Positions 1-8,767 of a stretch of DNA of 64,000 nucleotides are shown here, one piece after another. Source of the stretch: Methylocystis silviterrae (GTDB taxonomy: Bacteria > Pseudomonadota > Alphaproteobacteria > Rhizobiales > Beijerinckiaceae); the NCBI RefSeq assembly GCF_013350005.1, contig NZ_JABVWW010000011.1, positions 34,661-98,660 of the forward strand. The letters run 5' to 3'. The notes under the pieces were generated by a model that saw only the letters and a list, made by a program, of their open reading frames with translations, had not been told where the DNA came from and did not search any database. Numbering within the stretch: position 1 is the stretch's first letter; each line of letters begins with the position of its first letter. The position numbers and the translations under genes were made by a program.

Positions 1-285
1 GCTGCATATTATGGGACGCGCGCCATCGCGAGCGACATTCCAGTGCTGCGTGAAATTGGCGGCGAGGGCCATGTCTATTTCGACCTGCTCGATTCCCATT
101 CGCTCGCAACGCATGTGCGAGCGGAACTGGCCGCAAAGAACGCGCCTCACCGGGTTTCCTTCGTCAGTTGGCAGGCTTCGGCTGACGCCTTGGCTGGGAT
201 GTTGCGGGACAACGCCTATCAAATCGACGCCGAAGCGGTGCGGCTCCTAACTTCCAAGAACTCGGCTGTGGAGGTAGGGCAGTGA
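1..285 (+). CDS. Glycosyltransferase family 4, C-terminal end (partial)
   Basis: The reading frame is open from the first base and ends with TGA at 283-285, so only about 94 C-terminal residues are present. They read IASDIPVLREIGGEG followed by YFDLLDSHSL, the nucleotide-sugar-binding end of a GT-B (GT4) glycosyltransferase. The same block recurs in the next gene (IASDIEIFHEVGGES) and in the gene ending at 1991, so all three are paralogs. The stop overlaps the GTG start of the next gene, which implies one operon and translational coupling. The donor and acceptor sugars cannot be told from the sequence. Confidence 0.8.
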   Translation, partial: AAYYGTRAIASDIPVLREIGGEGHVYFDLLDSHSLATHVRAELAAKNAPHRVSFVSWQASADALAGMLRDNAYQIDAEAVRLLTSKNSAVEVGQ

Positions 286-1613
286 AAGAAGCCATACGTT
301 CTTACCTCCTTGGGCAACTTTATGAGGAGGTCTGTGAACGAGATCGCCAAAGCGTCGACGCTCGCTTCAAGGCGATTTACGATCGGATACGTGAACTATA
401 TTGGACGATTTCTAGGCTTTTGCGGGGAGTCTGGAAATTTATTGGATGGGGTGGGGAGGAACAAAAGGCGCCGCCGTCGTGGATGTTGGTCGATCAGAAC
501 ATAGTTAGCAACGCGGACTGCGGACGCTTGCTAATCGACGTAACGCCGACATACCGCAGCGACGTCGGCACTGGCATTCAGCGCGTCGTTCGGGAAGTCG
601 CGAAAGCGGCGATCGCGTCGGGCCAAGGCTTTCCCGTGACGATTATCGACGGCCGCCTCTGTTGCCATACCGCGGACGCCAGTGAGCCTGTAGCTATCGA
701 TATTCGAAGCGGGGATACTTTTCTTCTACTCGATGCTGGCTGGATTTACGTCTCAGAATATCGACCGATCATTGACTTGGTCTGGGCCAACGGCGGTCGA
801 AACGTCGTCTGTCTCTACGATCTTTTTCCCATTCTTTACGCGGCGGGCTTTCCTGCGAGGCTGCGGAGCGGCTTCAGCAAATGGTTCGAGGAGATCGTTC
901 TGTCATGCGATTCCGTCGCAGCAATTTCGAGCAGCGTCGCGCAGGAGTTTGAGCAGCATTGCGAGGAACGCGGTCTCGCGCGAAAACAGGGACAGAGGGT
1001 CGGAGTATGGAAGCTCGGAGCGGATTTTACTGAAGAGGAAAAAACAAATCCTACGGCGCGCGTTCAAATGATCTGTGACGGTTCTCGCACTTTTTTTCTA
1101 AGCGTCGGAACGCTTGCGCCAAATAAAGGTCAGGCTCTCTCGCTTGCGGCGTTTGAGCGCCTGTGGGCGCGGGGGATCGACGTGGCGTTTGTGATCGTCG
1201 GCCGACGGGGATGGAACACGGCGGCTCTCGAGCGGCGCTTGTGCGAGCATGTTGAGCATGGCGGCCGATTGTTTTGGTTCAGCGATGCGAGCGACGCGGA
1301 ACTGGGTTGCCTTTATCGAAAGGCTCATGCCGTCATCTGCGCATCCTATGCGGAAGGTTTTGGCTTGCCGCTGATAGAGGCGGCGCGCGCCGGTGCGCCC
1401 GTCATTGCAAGCGACATTGAAATTTTCCATGAAGTGGGAGGCGAGTCGATCACCTATTTTAATATGCTCGACGCCGACTCATTGGGAACGCGGATTGTCG
1501 AGTCGCTTGCATCTGGAAGACGCGGAAGACCGCTGCCGGTGTTATCATGGAAACAATCGTCTCAGGCGCTACTGGGATTGATACGGAATGATCTCCATTC
1601 GGCTGCTTCCTAG
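282..1613 (+). CDS. Glycosyltransferase family 4 (GT-B fold)
   Basis: A 443-residue protein expected to transfer a sugar from an activated donor during cell-surface polysaccharide synthesis at the cytoplasmic side. The first 75 or so residues form an unusual charged extension. DCGRLLIDV and TGIQRVVREV follow, and then the GT4 C-terminal domain with SVGTLAPNKG near residue 270, VIVGRRGW, and the donor-site signature EGFGLPLIEAARAG near 357. The GTG start overlaps the previous stop (GTGA). It lacks a signal peptide or clear membrane segment. The closest visible relative is the gene on the opposite strand at 1991-3340, which has the same N-terminal extension and motifs. Specific substrate unknown. 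Confidence 0.85.
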   Translation: MKEAIRSYLLGQLYEEVCERDRQSVDARFKAIYDRIRELYWTISRLLRGVWKFIGWGGEEQKAPPSWMLVDQNIVSNADCGRLLIDVTPTYRSDVGTGIQRVVREVAKAAIASGQGFPVTIIDGRLCCHTADASEPVAIDIRSGDTFLLLDAGWIYVSEYRPIIDLVWANGGRNVVCLYDLFPILYAAGFPARLRSGFSKWFEEIVLSCDSVAAISSSVAQEFEQHCEERGLARKQGQRVGVWKLGADFTEEEKTNPTARVQMICDGSRTFFLSVGTLAPNKGQALSLAAFERLWARGIDVAFVIVGRRGWNTAALERRLCEHVEHGGRLFWFSDASDAELGCLYRKAHAVICASYAEGFGLPLIEAARAGAPVIASDIEIFHEVGGESITYFNMLDADSLGTRIVESLASGRRGRPLPVLSWKQSSQALLGLIRNDLHSAAS

Positions 1614-1885
1614 AATCGGAACGCCCCGATGACGATGTCCGCTGAGCGCGGGTCATTGGTCGAATCAAGGAGCGTGGGGAATATTTCGTCGCTGTCCTTT
1701 GCCTTATAGCGGCTGCGACGAGCGAAGGCGGCTTCGATGACGTCCGGCGCTGGCACGTTCATCACATTGCATAAGGGTCCGCAATTATTAGCGTGAATAT
1801 GCGCAGGCCCAAACCGTCTGGATAACTTCTCAAATACCCGTGCGCGCGCCCCAAGCGAAACAGCCCCCGGCAAACCCGGGGCGGT
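1610..1885 (-). pseudogene. Remnant of a class I/FkbM-like methyltransferase, C-terminal part only
   Basis: About 90 codons are open on the minus strand, bounded upstream by an in-frame TGA. The last 70 residues, from KLSRRFGPAHIHANNCGP through VPAPDVIEAAFARRSRY, resemble the C-terminal end of SAM-dependent methyltransferases found in polysaccharide clusters (HxHxNN followed by PxVIEATFxRR). No SAM-binding glycine loop or N-terminal half is present in any frame up to the glycosyltransferase that ends at 1991. The most likely reading is a truncated gene left after deletion or recombination. It lies 105 bases downstream of that glycosyltransferase on the same strand. Its stop overlaps the stop of the plus-strand glycosyltransferase (shared CTAG). 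A GC-rich inverted repeat (CCCCGG/CCGGGG) sits at its broken end. Confidence 0.5.
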
Positions 1886-1990
1886 TCAACATCTCTTGAT
1901 GGCCGCTTAGCAATGCTTCATGGCGCCACTGAATATCGGCTATCGACGAGCAAGGAGCGCGCTTGGCGAAACCGTATGAAGCGGACGAAC

Positions 1991-3340
1991 CTATTTCAAC
2001 TGATAAGATTGTGTTCGCACCATATCGAGAAGCTGCTGAGTCGACTGCTTCCAACCGGGAACTTCGATTTTTTGGGGTTGCCTCTCCTTAGTCATGGCCT
2101 CCAGCAATTTGCGCGCGAGATCTGAGCTATCTAAAGCTCTGAAATAGGAAATATTTTTGCCGCCCACTTCTCGAAAAATAGGAATGTCGGATGCAATCAC
2201 CGGCAGCCCGTCATTTGCTGCCTCGATAATGGGAAGACCGAATCCTTCTGCGATCGAAGCAAAGACCAGCGCATGCGCGGAACTGTACAAGCAGTGCAAT
2301 TCTGCGTCATTTGCATTCTGCAACCAGTGCAAACGCTTTCTATGCTCCTCGTGTTCAAGAATTCTTCGTTGCAAAACATCGCTCATCCAGCCGTAACGGC
2401 CAACGATGACGAAATGAACGTCGATCCCGTGTTTCCACAACTCCTCCATCGCATCAAGTGAAACATGGTACCCTTTGCGCGGCTCGAGCGTTCCGACGCT
2501 TAAAAAAAACGGAGATGATGTTCGCGTGATAGCGGCGACGTCAGCGCCTACGGGCAATGTTTTACTGTAGCGGAAATTGCCTCCGAGCTGGAACCAACCG
2601 ACCGGCATTCGAACGGGCTGAGGCAAGCCCGTCAAGTGCGCCTTCAGTTCATGCGCTACAGTTTCGGAGATGCAAACCGCTGCGTCGGACTCGCAAACTA
2701 TTGCGCTGAACCAATTTTCATAATGCTGCAGCTGCTCGGGACTGAACGACCATGGTATCGTTTTCGGTAGCAGATCGTATATGCAGACAACGTTTTGGCC
2801 GTCTAGGCTTCTGACGGCTTTCATAGCCGCAGAATAGCTCTCCAAATCCGCCGCTGGCGCATCCAAAAGCAGCAAGATGTCGCCGGGCGCCAATTCAACA
2901 GAATCCGAGGAGATCGCATTCCTGAAATATGGATAAAACCTGTCCTTAATACGAAGAACCGGGAGAGCCGCGCCCATTTCAGCGCCAGCGAAAGCAATTT
3001 CCTTCACGACCCGCTGGATCCCAGTTTCTTTTCCCGACAAATGGGTAGACGCGACATCGATCAACATCCTCCCGCAGTCTGAAGCCTGAATGCAGGAGCT
3101 GCGTGGGATGGACGGGCGTTGGCGAAGGAGCTGATCGACGCGGTTCGTCGTTTGCCATCGGCCGTCATGCAAAAAACCCAACCCAATAAATCGGGTTGTC
3201 GACCAATAGAACTCGAGCATACGCTTCAAAAAAAAATCTCTGAGCCGGCTCTTCTTTGGTTTCTCGTGGTTCTTGAGATAAAAATACTCGCTGTATAAAA
3301 CATCTAAAAAGTAGCGGCTTACGGCGCTATTGTTGTCCAT
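1991..3340 (-). CDS. Glycosyltransferase family 4 (GT-B fold)
   Basis: A 449-residue paralog of the gene at 282-1613. It shares the charged N-terminal extension, DCGRMLIDV, TGIQRVVKEI, SVGTLEPRKG near residue 280, VIVGRYGW and the donor-site block EGFGLPIIEAANDG near 365. The start is ATG with GGAG about ten bases upstream. It begins 27 bases after the stop of the OpgG/OpgD-type gene and is read in the same direction, so the two are probably one transcript. This hints at a role in a periplasmic or surface glucan, but the acceptor is unknown. Base composition is somewhat more A/T-rich than its neighbours, as is common for polysaccharide genes acquired by transfer. Confidence 0.85.
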   Translation of the reverse strand: MDNNSAVSRYFLDVLYSEYFYLKNHEKPKKSRLRDFFLKRMLEFYWSTTRFIGLGFLHDGRWQTTNRVDQLLRQRPSIPRSSCIQASDCGRMLIDVASTHLSGKETGIQRVVKEIAFAGAEMGAALPVLRIKDRFYPYFRNAISSDSVELAPGDILLLLDAPAADLESYSAAMKAVRSLDGQNVVCIYDLLPKTIPWSFSPEQLQHYENWFSAIVCESDAAVCISETVAHELKAHLTGLPQPVRMPVGWFQLGGNFRYSKTLPVGADVAAITRTSSPFFLSVGTLEPRKGYHVSLDAMEELWKHGIDVHFVIVGRYGWMSDVLQRRILEHEEHRKRLHWLQNANDAELHCLYSSAHALVFASIAEGFGLPIIEAANDGLPVIASDIPIFREVGGKNISYFRALDSSDLARKLLEAMTKERQPQKIEVPGWKQSTQQLLDMVRTQSYQLK

Positions 3341-3367
3341 AATTGTCTCCGGAGAAAATACTCGACG

Positions 3368-4951
3368 TTACAACGGGTGGTATTGATACAGCCAATTTTC
3401 CGAAAGCACGTCATCGCCGTTCTTGAGGAACAGGCGCATCTCCACAGGCTCAGAGCCTTCGACGGTGAGGTCAAATTGCGCCCGCCAATGGCCCGGCACA
3501 TTGTCAAAAACCGCTTCGGTGAACACGTAGGAGAATGTTCCGCGCGACGCCCATAACACGGGTTCGGGCTTCACCCCGAAGGGGAGCTTGGCGAGGGGCT
3601 CGCCGAGAAATTCCACCATGAACTTCCGGACGCCCTTGGGCCGCGGCCTGCCGGGCTGGCCGCCGTTGCCGAGCCTCGTCGCGACGCAGCGCGCGAGCTT
3701 GGTCGGATAGGGCTCGTCCGCAAGCCAATACAGCCGATAGGAATATTCAAAGGAGGCGCCGGGAACGGCGGGCTTCTCGGGCGCCCAGATGACGACGATG
3801 TTGTCGTGGATCTCGTCGTCCGTCGGGATTTCGATGAGTTGAATCGCGCCCTTGCCCCAATCGCCTTTGGGTTCGATCCAGACGCTCGGACGGCGATCGT
3901 AGAAGACGTTGTCGAGATAATGGTCGTAATTGCGGTCGCGCTGCATCAGGCCGAAGCCCTTTGGATTATTGTCGCCAAACGCCGACGCCATGACCCGGTT
4001 CGGATTGTTCAACGGCCGCCACAAGCGCTCGCCCGCGCCGGTCCACATGCTCAGCCCGTCCGAATCATGCACTTCCGGCCGCCAATCGATGGCCGTCGGC
4101 TTTGCAGTCTCCGAGAACCAGAACATCGAGGTGAGCGGCGCGACGCCAAAGCGCGTGAAGGCGCCGCGCAGATACAGCGAGCAGTCGATGTCCATGACGA
4201 CGCCCTTGCCGCGCGTCATCAGGAAGCGATAGGCGCCCACAATCGACGGCCCTTCGAGCAGCGCATGCAGGACGACGCCGTCGGCGGTCTCCGGGCCGAT
4301 GTAAATTTCGGTGAAATCGGGGAATTCTTCGTTTGATCCTGCCTGCCAGGTATCGAGCGCGACGCCGCGCGCCGACATGCCATATTGCCGCAATTCGCCG
4401 ATCGCGCGGAAATATGACGCGCCCAGAAACGCCACCCAGTCGTTCTTCTTCCAGTCGAGCGCGCCGTCCTTGGCCTCCTGAATGCGAAATCCCGCGAAGC
4501 CGGCGCCGGGCGGCAGTTGGCGGGCGATCGAATCCGCCGGCATATTGAAGTAGCTCGTATCGTAAAGAACCTCGCGCGCCTCGCCGTTTTCAACGACATT
4601 CATGCGCACGGCCTTCTTGAAGAACATCCCAAGGTGGAAGAACTCTACGGGGAAGCGGTCCTTGGTGTCGGCGAAAAGCGCGTGATCGGTGTTGTAGGTG
4701 ATCTGTCCCCACTTCTCGTAGTCGATCTGCGAGGTGATCTCGGGGGCAGGGATATTCGGCTTGCGGTAAGGCTCTTTGACGAGGCGCTGCGCCGTCTGCT
4801 TGAGCGTCTCGAAAGAGAATGGCCGCGGTTCGCCGAGCCGGAGATTTGAGACGCTCGTCGCCGCCGCGCTGCGAGGTGCGCTTACGGCGCCCAAGGCGCT
4901 CGTCGCCGCCGCCGCTTTGAGAAACGAGCGACGATCCTGCTTGTCGACCAT
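3368..4951 (-). CDS. opgD: Periplasmic glucan biosynthesis protein, OpgG/OpgD (MdoG/MdoD) family
   Basis: A 527-residue exported protein of the family that acts on beta-1,2-glucan backbones of osmoregulated periplasmic glucans. A twin-arginine signal is clear (DRRSFLKAAAATSALG, ending near SAAA), so export by Tat is expected. This favours OpgD over the Sec-exported OpgG. The body begins with FSFETLKQTAQRLVKEPY and contains the family blocks ITYNTDHALF, FFHLGMFFKKAVRMNVV and AFGDNNPKGFGLMQRDR. I chose the ATG at 4951, 27 codons inside the longest frame, because AAGGA lies eight bases before it and it places the RR motif seven residues from the start. No opgH-type synthase is in the window. The following gene is a glycosyltransferase. 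Confidence 0.9.
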   Translation of the reverse strand: MVDKQDRRSFLKAAAATSALGAVSAPRSAAATSVSNLRLGEPRPFSFETLKQTAQRLVKEPYRKPNIPAPEITSQIDYEKWGQITYNTDHALFADTKDRFPVEFFHLGMFFKKAVRMNVVENGEAREVLYDTSYFNMPADSIARQLPPGAGFAGFRIQEAKDGALDWKKNDWVAFLGASYFRAIGELRQYGMSARGVALDTWQAGSNEEFPDFTEIYIGPETADGVVLHALLEGPSIVGAYRFLMTRGKGVVMDIDCSLYLRGAFTRFGVAPLTSMFWFSETAKPTAIDWRPEVHDSDGLSMWTGAGERLWRPLNNPNRVMASAFGDNNPKGFGLMQRDRNYDHYLDNVFYDRRPSVWIEPKGDWGKGAIQLIEIPTDDEIHDNIVVIWAPEKPAVPGASFEYSYRLYWLADEPYPTKLARCVATRLGNGGQPGRPRPKGVRKFMVEFLGEPLAKLPFGVKPEPVLWASRGTFSYVFTEAVFDNVPGHWRAQFDLTVEGSEPVEMRLFLKNGDDVLSENWLYQYHPL

Positions 4952-5052
4952 CTCGGCGTCCTTGTTACGAAGTTTGGGAGATGTGCGCTTGGGCCTGCGT
5001 CCGCCGCGAGTCATTCGTGGGGCGCGAGACATGAGGGCGCGAGACCCTTTAT

Positions 5053-5286
5053 TCAGCCGCGAATCGGCTCATTGCGGATCGCGGTCCGCATGAAGAAATA
5101 GAGTCCGATCAGCCCCGCGAGGGAGAATATAATTTCGAGCGAGCGGCTGATGAGCGGATCAAGCTGAAAAAGGCCGCCCAGCGCCCAGCCGGCGGCCCAG
5201 GACGCGCCGACAAGCTCGGTGCCGACCAAGACCGCCACGGCGACGAGCGTTGACAGATGCAGATAATTGATGGGCTTCTTGCTCAT
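5053..5286 (-). CDS. Small inner-membrane protein of unknown function
   Basis: A 77-residue protein with two predicted membrane segments (about residues 11-40 and 53-68), a short basic N terminus (MSKKPINY) and a basic tail (RTAIRNEP). The start ATG has GAGG ten bases upstream. It lies 101 bases before the start of the glucan protein on the same strand and may share its transcript. I do not recognise a named family. A perfect 14-base palindrome lies 53 bases upstream. Confidence 0.6.
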   Translation of the reverse strand: MSKKPINYLHLSTLVAVAVLVGTELVGASWAAGWALGGLFQLDPLISRSLEIIFSLAGLIGLYFFMRTAIRNEPIRG

Positions 5287-5339
5287 GGCCTCATTCTCGA
5301 GCTCGACCCGTTAACAGGCGGCCAACGCCGCGCTCACGT

Positions 5340-5353
5340 TTTGCTATAGCAAA
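5340..5353. promoter_or_regulatory. Perfect palindrome TTTGCTATAGCAAA, possible operator
   Basis: A 14-base perfect palindrome in the 271-base gap between the divergent small membrane protein (start 5286) and the permease (start 5558). Its position fits an operator, and its centre could double as part of a -10 element. No regulator can be assigned from the sequence. Confidence 0.2.
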
Positions 5354-5557
5354 GGCAGCTGCAAGGCAAGCCGGAGGGACCGCGCCGCGTGCGTCCACGA
5401 GCGCGATATCACGGATCTGGAACGCTAATTGACGCGCGACGCGATCGCGCGCCGCTTCCGGCAGTCTTTCCGCTTGTATGTTTTGGCGTCGCGCTGATAA
5501 TCGGCGCCGCCGAAGGCGCGGCGCGCTCGCCACGTCGCGAATTCGAAGAGGTGACGC

Positions 5558-7024
5558 TTGTTCCAAGGCGCCAGCAAGAGCTATCTGAACCGCAAGTCCG
5601 TCCTCAAGATCATCGCCGATCACGATGCCGCCGCGGACGGAGATGGCCTCAAGCGCGCGCTTGGCTGGGCGTCGTTGATGTCGCTTGGAGTCGGCGGAAT
5701 CATCGGCGCCGGCATTTTCGTGCTGACCGGCACGGCGGCGGCGAATTACGCCGGGCCCGGCGTCATGATCTCCTTCATACTGTCGGGGCTCGCATGCGCC
5801 TTCGTCGCGCTCTGCTACGCGGAGCTTGCGTCGCTTATTCCCGTCTCGGGGAGCACCTACACATACACATATGTGACGCTCGGCGAGATTTTCGCTTGGA
5901 TCATCGGCTGGAATCTGGTGCTCGAATATGCCGCCGGCGCGGCCACGGTCGCGGTCGGCTGGGGCGGCTATTTCAATCGCGTCATGGAAGGGCTTGGCAT
6001 ACATGTGCCGCCTGAACTGACGACGGCCTTTTTTGCCGATCCGACCGCGCATGGGGCGCCGCCCGGCGCCGTGCATGGGTTGTTCAATGTTCCCGCCGCC
6101 GGAATCGTTCTTTTGCTGACCGCGCTGCTCGTGCGCGGCACGTCCGAGTCGACGCTGTTCAATAACGTCATCGTCGCCATCAAGGTCACTGTCGTGCTGA
6201 TGGTGATCGTATTTGGCGCTGCGCATATCGATCATGCCAATTGGTCGCCGCTCATTCCGGAGAACACGGGCGAGTTCGGAACTTACGGCTGGAGCGGCGT
6301 CGTGCGCGGCGCTTCGGTGGTGTTCTTCGCCTATATAGGATTCGACTCCGTCTCGACCGCGGCGCAGGAGGCGCATAATCCACAGCGGGACGTGCCGATC
6401 GGCATCGTCGGCTCGCTCATCATCTGCACGATACTCTACGTGGCCGTTGCGGCGGTGGCGACCGGCGTCGTCAACTACAAGGAGCTGGGCGTTCCGGACC
6501 CGATGGCGCTGGTCATGGATCGCACCGGCGTCTCGTGGCTCGCCTGGGCGGTGAAGCTCGGCGCGCTGGCCGGACTGACGACGGCGATTCTGGTGCTGCT
6601 CTACGGACAGACGCGCATTTTCTTCGCCATGGCGCATGATGGCCTGCTGCCCCCGATCTTTGCGAGGCTTCACCCGGCATGGCGCACGCCCGCCGTAAGC
6701 CAGATCCTCGTCGGCGTGGTCGTGGCGCTCGCGGCGGGTCTGTTGCCGCTCGATATTCTCGGCGAAATGGTGAGCATCGGGACGCTGGCGGCTTTCGCGC
6801 TCGTTTGCTTGGCGGTGCTGCGCCTGCGTCGAATGCACCCGGAACTCCGCCGCCCGTTCCGCGCGCCGGGGATCCCATGGTTGCCGGTCGCCGGCATTTT
6901 GTCCTGTTTCGCTTTGATGGTCGCGCTTCCGCTCGACACTTGGCTGCGGCTGCTGATCTGGACCGTCATCGGGGTCGCAATCTACCTCTTTTATGGCCTC
7001 AAGCACGCCAAACGCCTTCATTAG
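5558..7024 (+). CDS. APC-superfamily amino acid permease (cationic amino acid transporter type)
   Basis: A 488-residue integral membrane transporter with about twelve hydrophobic segments, predicted to import amino acids by proton or sodium coupling. The first membrane segment carries the APC signature GVGGIIGAGIFVLTG near residues 48-62. Further family blocks are SGLACAFVALCYAELASLIP and GFDSVSTAAQEAHNPQRDVP near residues 265-285. Length and layout match the bacterial CAT/YfnA-like group. The start is probably TTG, preceded by AGAGG. No downstream gene is coupled to it. The substrate cannot be fixed from sequence alone. Confidence 0.88.
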   Translation: MFQGASKSYLNRKSVLKIIADHDAAADGDGLKRALGWASLMSLGVGGIIGAGIFVLTGTAAANYAGPGVMISFILSGLACAFVALCYAELASLIPVSGSTYTYTYVTLGEIFAWIIGWNLVLEYAAGAATVAVGWGGYFNRVMEGLGIHVPPELTTAFFADPTAHGAPPGAVHGLFNVPAAGIVLLLTALLVRGTSESTLFNNVIVAIKVTVVLMVIVFGAAHIDHANWSPLIPENTGEFGTYGWSGVVRGASVVFFAYIGFDSVSTAAQEAHNPQRDVPIGIVGSLIICTILYVAVAAVATGVVNYKELGVPDPMALVMDRTGVSWLAWAVKLGALAGLTTAILVLLYGQTRIFFAMAHDGLLPPIFARLHPAWRTPAVSQILVGVVVALAAGLLPLDILGEMVSIGTLAAFALVCLAVLRLRRMHPELRRPFRAPGIPWLPVAGILSCFALMVALPLDTWLRLLIWTVIGVAIYLFYGLKHAKRLH

Positions 7025-7170
7025 GCGGCTGGCGCGACTGTATTGACGGTATGAAAGCGCGGATGGGGGAACCCTTGGCCGCCGGCGAGGTTACGACTTA
7101 GTCCCGATCCTTCGTCGCAGCGGAGCGATCGGGCGTGACCTTTCGGAACGTCAATCGGGGTTCTCGCGAT

Positions 7171-8613
7171 ATGAATGCGCCGGCGATCGTCTGGTTTCGC
7201 AATGATTTGCGCATCTCTGACAATCCGGCGCTTTTGGCGGCTGCCCGAACGGGAGCGCCGCTCGTCGCCCTTTACATCCTGGACGATGAAAGCCCCGGAG
7301 AATGGCGGACCGGCGCCGCGGCGCGTTGGTGGCTGCACCATTCTCTGAGGGCGCTGTCCCAGAGCCTCGACGGCAGGGGCGTGTCGCTGACCCTGCGCCG
7401 GGGGCGCGCTCATTACGTCTTCGAGCAGATTGTCGCCGAAACCGGCGCCGACGCCGTCTTTTGGAACAAGCTTTACGAGCCTTGGGCGATCCGGCGAGAT
7501 GCGGAACTCGAGGCGCAGCTGCGCGAGGATGCCGTAGAAACTCATTGTTTCCATGATTCTGTACTCTTCGAGCCGGAGAAGCTTCGCACCAAACAGGGCG
7601 AGAATTTCCGGTTGTTCACGCCTTTTTGGCGGGCCTGCCTCGCCGCGCCGCCGCCGGAGCGGCCCCTTCCGGCGCCCGAAATCCTGCACGCCGCGCCGCT
7701 TCCGCCCGACAGCGACGATCTCGACGCATGGCGGCTGCTGCCACAGAACCCCGATTGGGCGATCGGCATGCGCAAGGTCTGGCTCGTCGGCGAGACGGCG
7801 GCGCGCGCCGAGCTTGCAGACTTCGCGCGCCACCATGTCGGCGACTACAAGGTCGAACGCGACTTCATGGGCCGCGTCGGCGTTTCCAGGCTTTCCCCGC
7901 ATCTGCACTTTGGCGAATTGTCGCCGCGCGAAGTCTGGCACGCGATCAGCGAGCCTGGGAGCATCGGCGGCGAAGCCTATCTGAGGGAACTTGGCTGGCG
8001 GGAGTTCTGCCATCACTTGCTGATCTCCAACTGGGACCTGCCAGACCGCCCTTTGGATACGACTTTCGAGCGCTTTCCCTATCGCGACGACGAGACGTCG
8101 CTCGACGCCTGGCGGAACGGTCAGACCGGCTATCCGCTCGTCGACGCGGCGATGCGCGAATTGTGGATCACGGGCTGGATGCACAATCGCGCCCGTCTGG
8201 TTTCGGCGAGCTTCCTGATCAAGCACCTGCTCATCGACTGGCGGAAGGGAGAGCGCTGGTTTTGGGACACGCTGGTCGACGCCGATCTCGCCAACAACAG
8301 CGCCAATTGGCAGTGGGTGGCGGGCTGCGGGGCGGACGCCGCGCCTTACTTCCGCATCTTCAATCCCGCGCTTCAGGGTGAAAAATTCGATCCGGACGGC
8401 GCCTATGTGCGCCGTTACGTGCCGGAGCTCGCGGCGCTCGACGCCCGCTACATCCATCGTCCGTGGGCGGCTCCGGAGGACGTCTTGCGCGCGGCCGGCG
8501 TAGTGCTTGGCGTCACCTATCCCCATCCGATCGTCGATCACGCCGAAGCCCGCGAGCGCGCGCTCGCCGCTTTCGAGCGGATGCGGAGCCAGGCGTCGTT
8601 GCGACCCGCATAG
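7171..8613 (+). CDS. phrB: Deoxyribodipyrimidine photolyase, class I
   Basis: A 480-residue light-driven DNA repair enzyme that splits cyclobutane pyrimidine dimers using FADH-. The N-terminal antenna domain starts IVWFRNDLRISDNPAL. The C-terminal FAD domain shows YLRELGWREFCHHLL, TGYPLVDAAMREL, GWMHNRARLVSASFL and NWQWVAGCGADAAPYFRIFNP, the canonical flavin and substrate-binding blocks. I prefer the ATG at 7171, which matches the usual start just before the antenna domain. An in-frame GTG at 7135 would add twelve residues. It is followed by a dispersed repeat and then cobT. The conserved blocks support photolyase rather than a cryptochrome signal protein, but antenna cofactor type is not visible. 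Confidence 0.93.
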   Translation: MNAPAIVWFRNDLRISDNPALLAAARTGAPLVALYILDDESPGEWRTGAAARWWLHHSLRALSQSLDGRGVSLTLRRGRAHYVFEQIVAETGADAVFWNKLYEPWAIRRDAELEAQLREDAVETHCFHDSVLFEPEKLRTKQGENFRLFTPFWRACLAAPPPERPLPAPEILHAAPLPPDSDDLDAWRLLPQNPDWAIGMRKVWLVGETAARAELADFARHHVGDYKVERDFMGRVGVSRLSPHLHFGELSPREVWHAISEPGSIGGEAYLRELGWREFCHHLLISNWDLPDRPLDTTFERFPYRDDETSLDAWRNGQTGYPLVDAAMRELWITGWMHNRARLVSASFLIKHLLIDWRKGERWFWDTLVDADLANNSANWQWVAGCGADAAPYFRIFNPALQGEKFDPDGAYVRRYVPELAALDARYIHRPWAAPEDVLRAAGVVLGVTYPHPIVDHAEARERALAAFERMRSQASLRPA

Positions 8614-8697
8614 CGGCATTGCGAGGGGGGCGAAGCCGACGAAGCAATCCAGGAGACGCGATATCAGGATTGCTTCGCTTCGCTCGCAATGACGGCT
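8614..8697. repeat. REP-like palindromic intergenic repeat
   Basis: Two inverted arms, GCATTGCGAG...GAAGCAATCC and GGATTGCTTCG...CTCGCAATGAC, face each other around a short AT-richer centre just after the photolyase stop. The outer ends GCATT/AATGAC resemble the GTCAT/ATGAC ends of the repeats at 33590 and 56171. It may act as a transcript-end hairpin between phrB and cobT. Mobility function is not visible. Confidence 0.75.
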
Positions 8698-8767
8698 AAA
8701 TGGCTTCGCTGCGCCAGAATGACGCGAGCGCTCGCCAATGTCGCCGCGACCCGGTAAAGCCGGCGGC

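Noticed and set aside
5291..7021. 576-codon minus-strand open frame
   Set aside because: It lies antisense to the amino acid permease, has Arg/His/Asp-rich composition with no family motif, and is a product of high-GC codon bias.
8614..8767. Cobalamin riboswitch before cobT
   Set aside because: The gap is short and filled by a palindromic repeat; no B12-box-like stretch.
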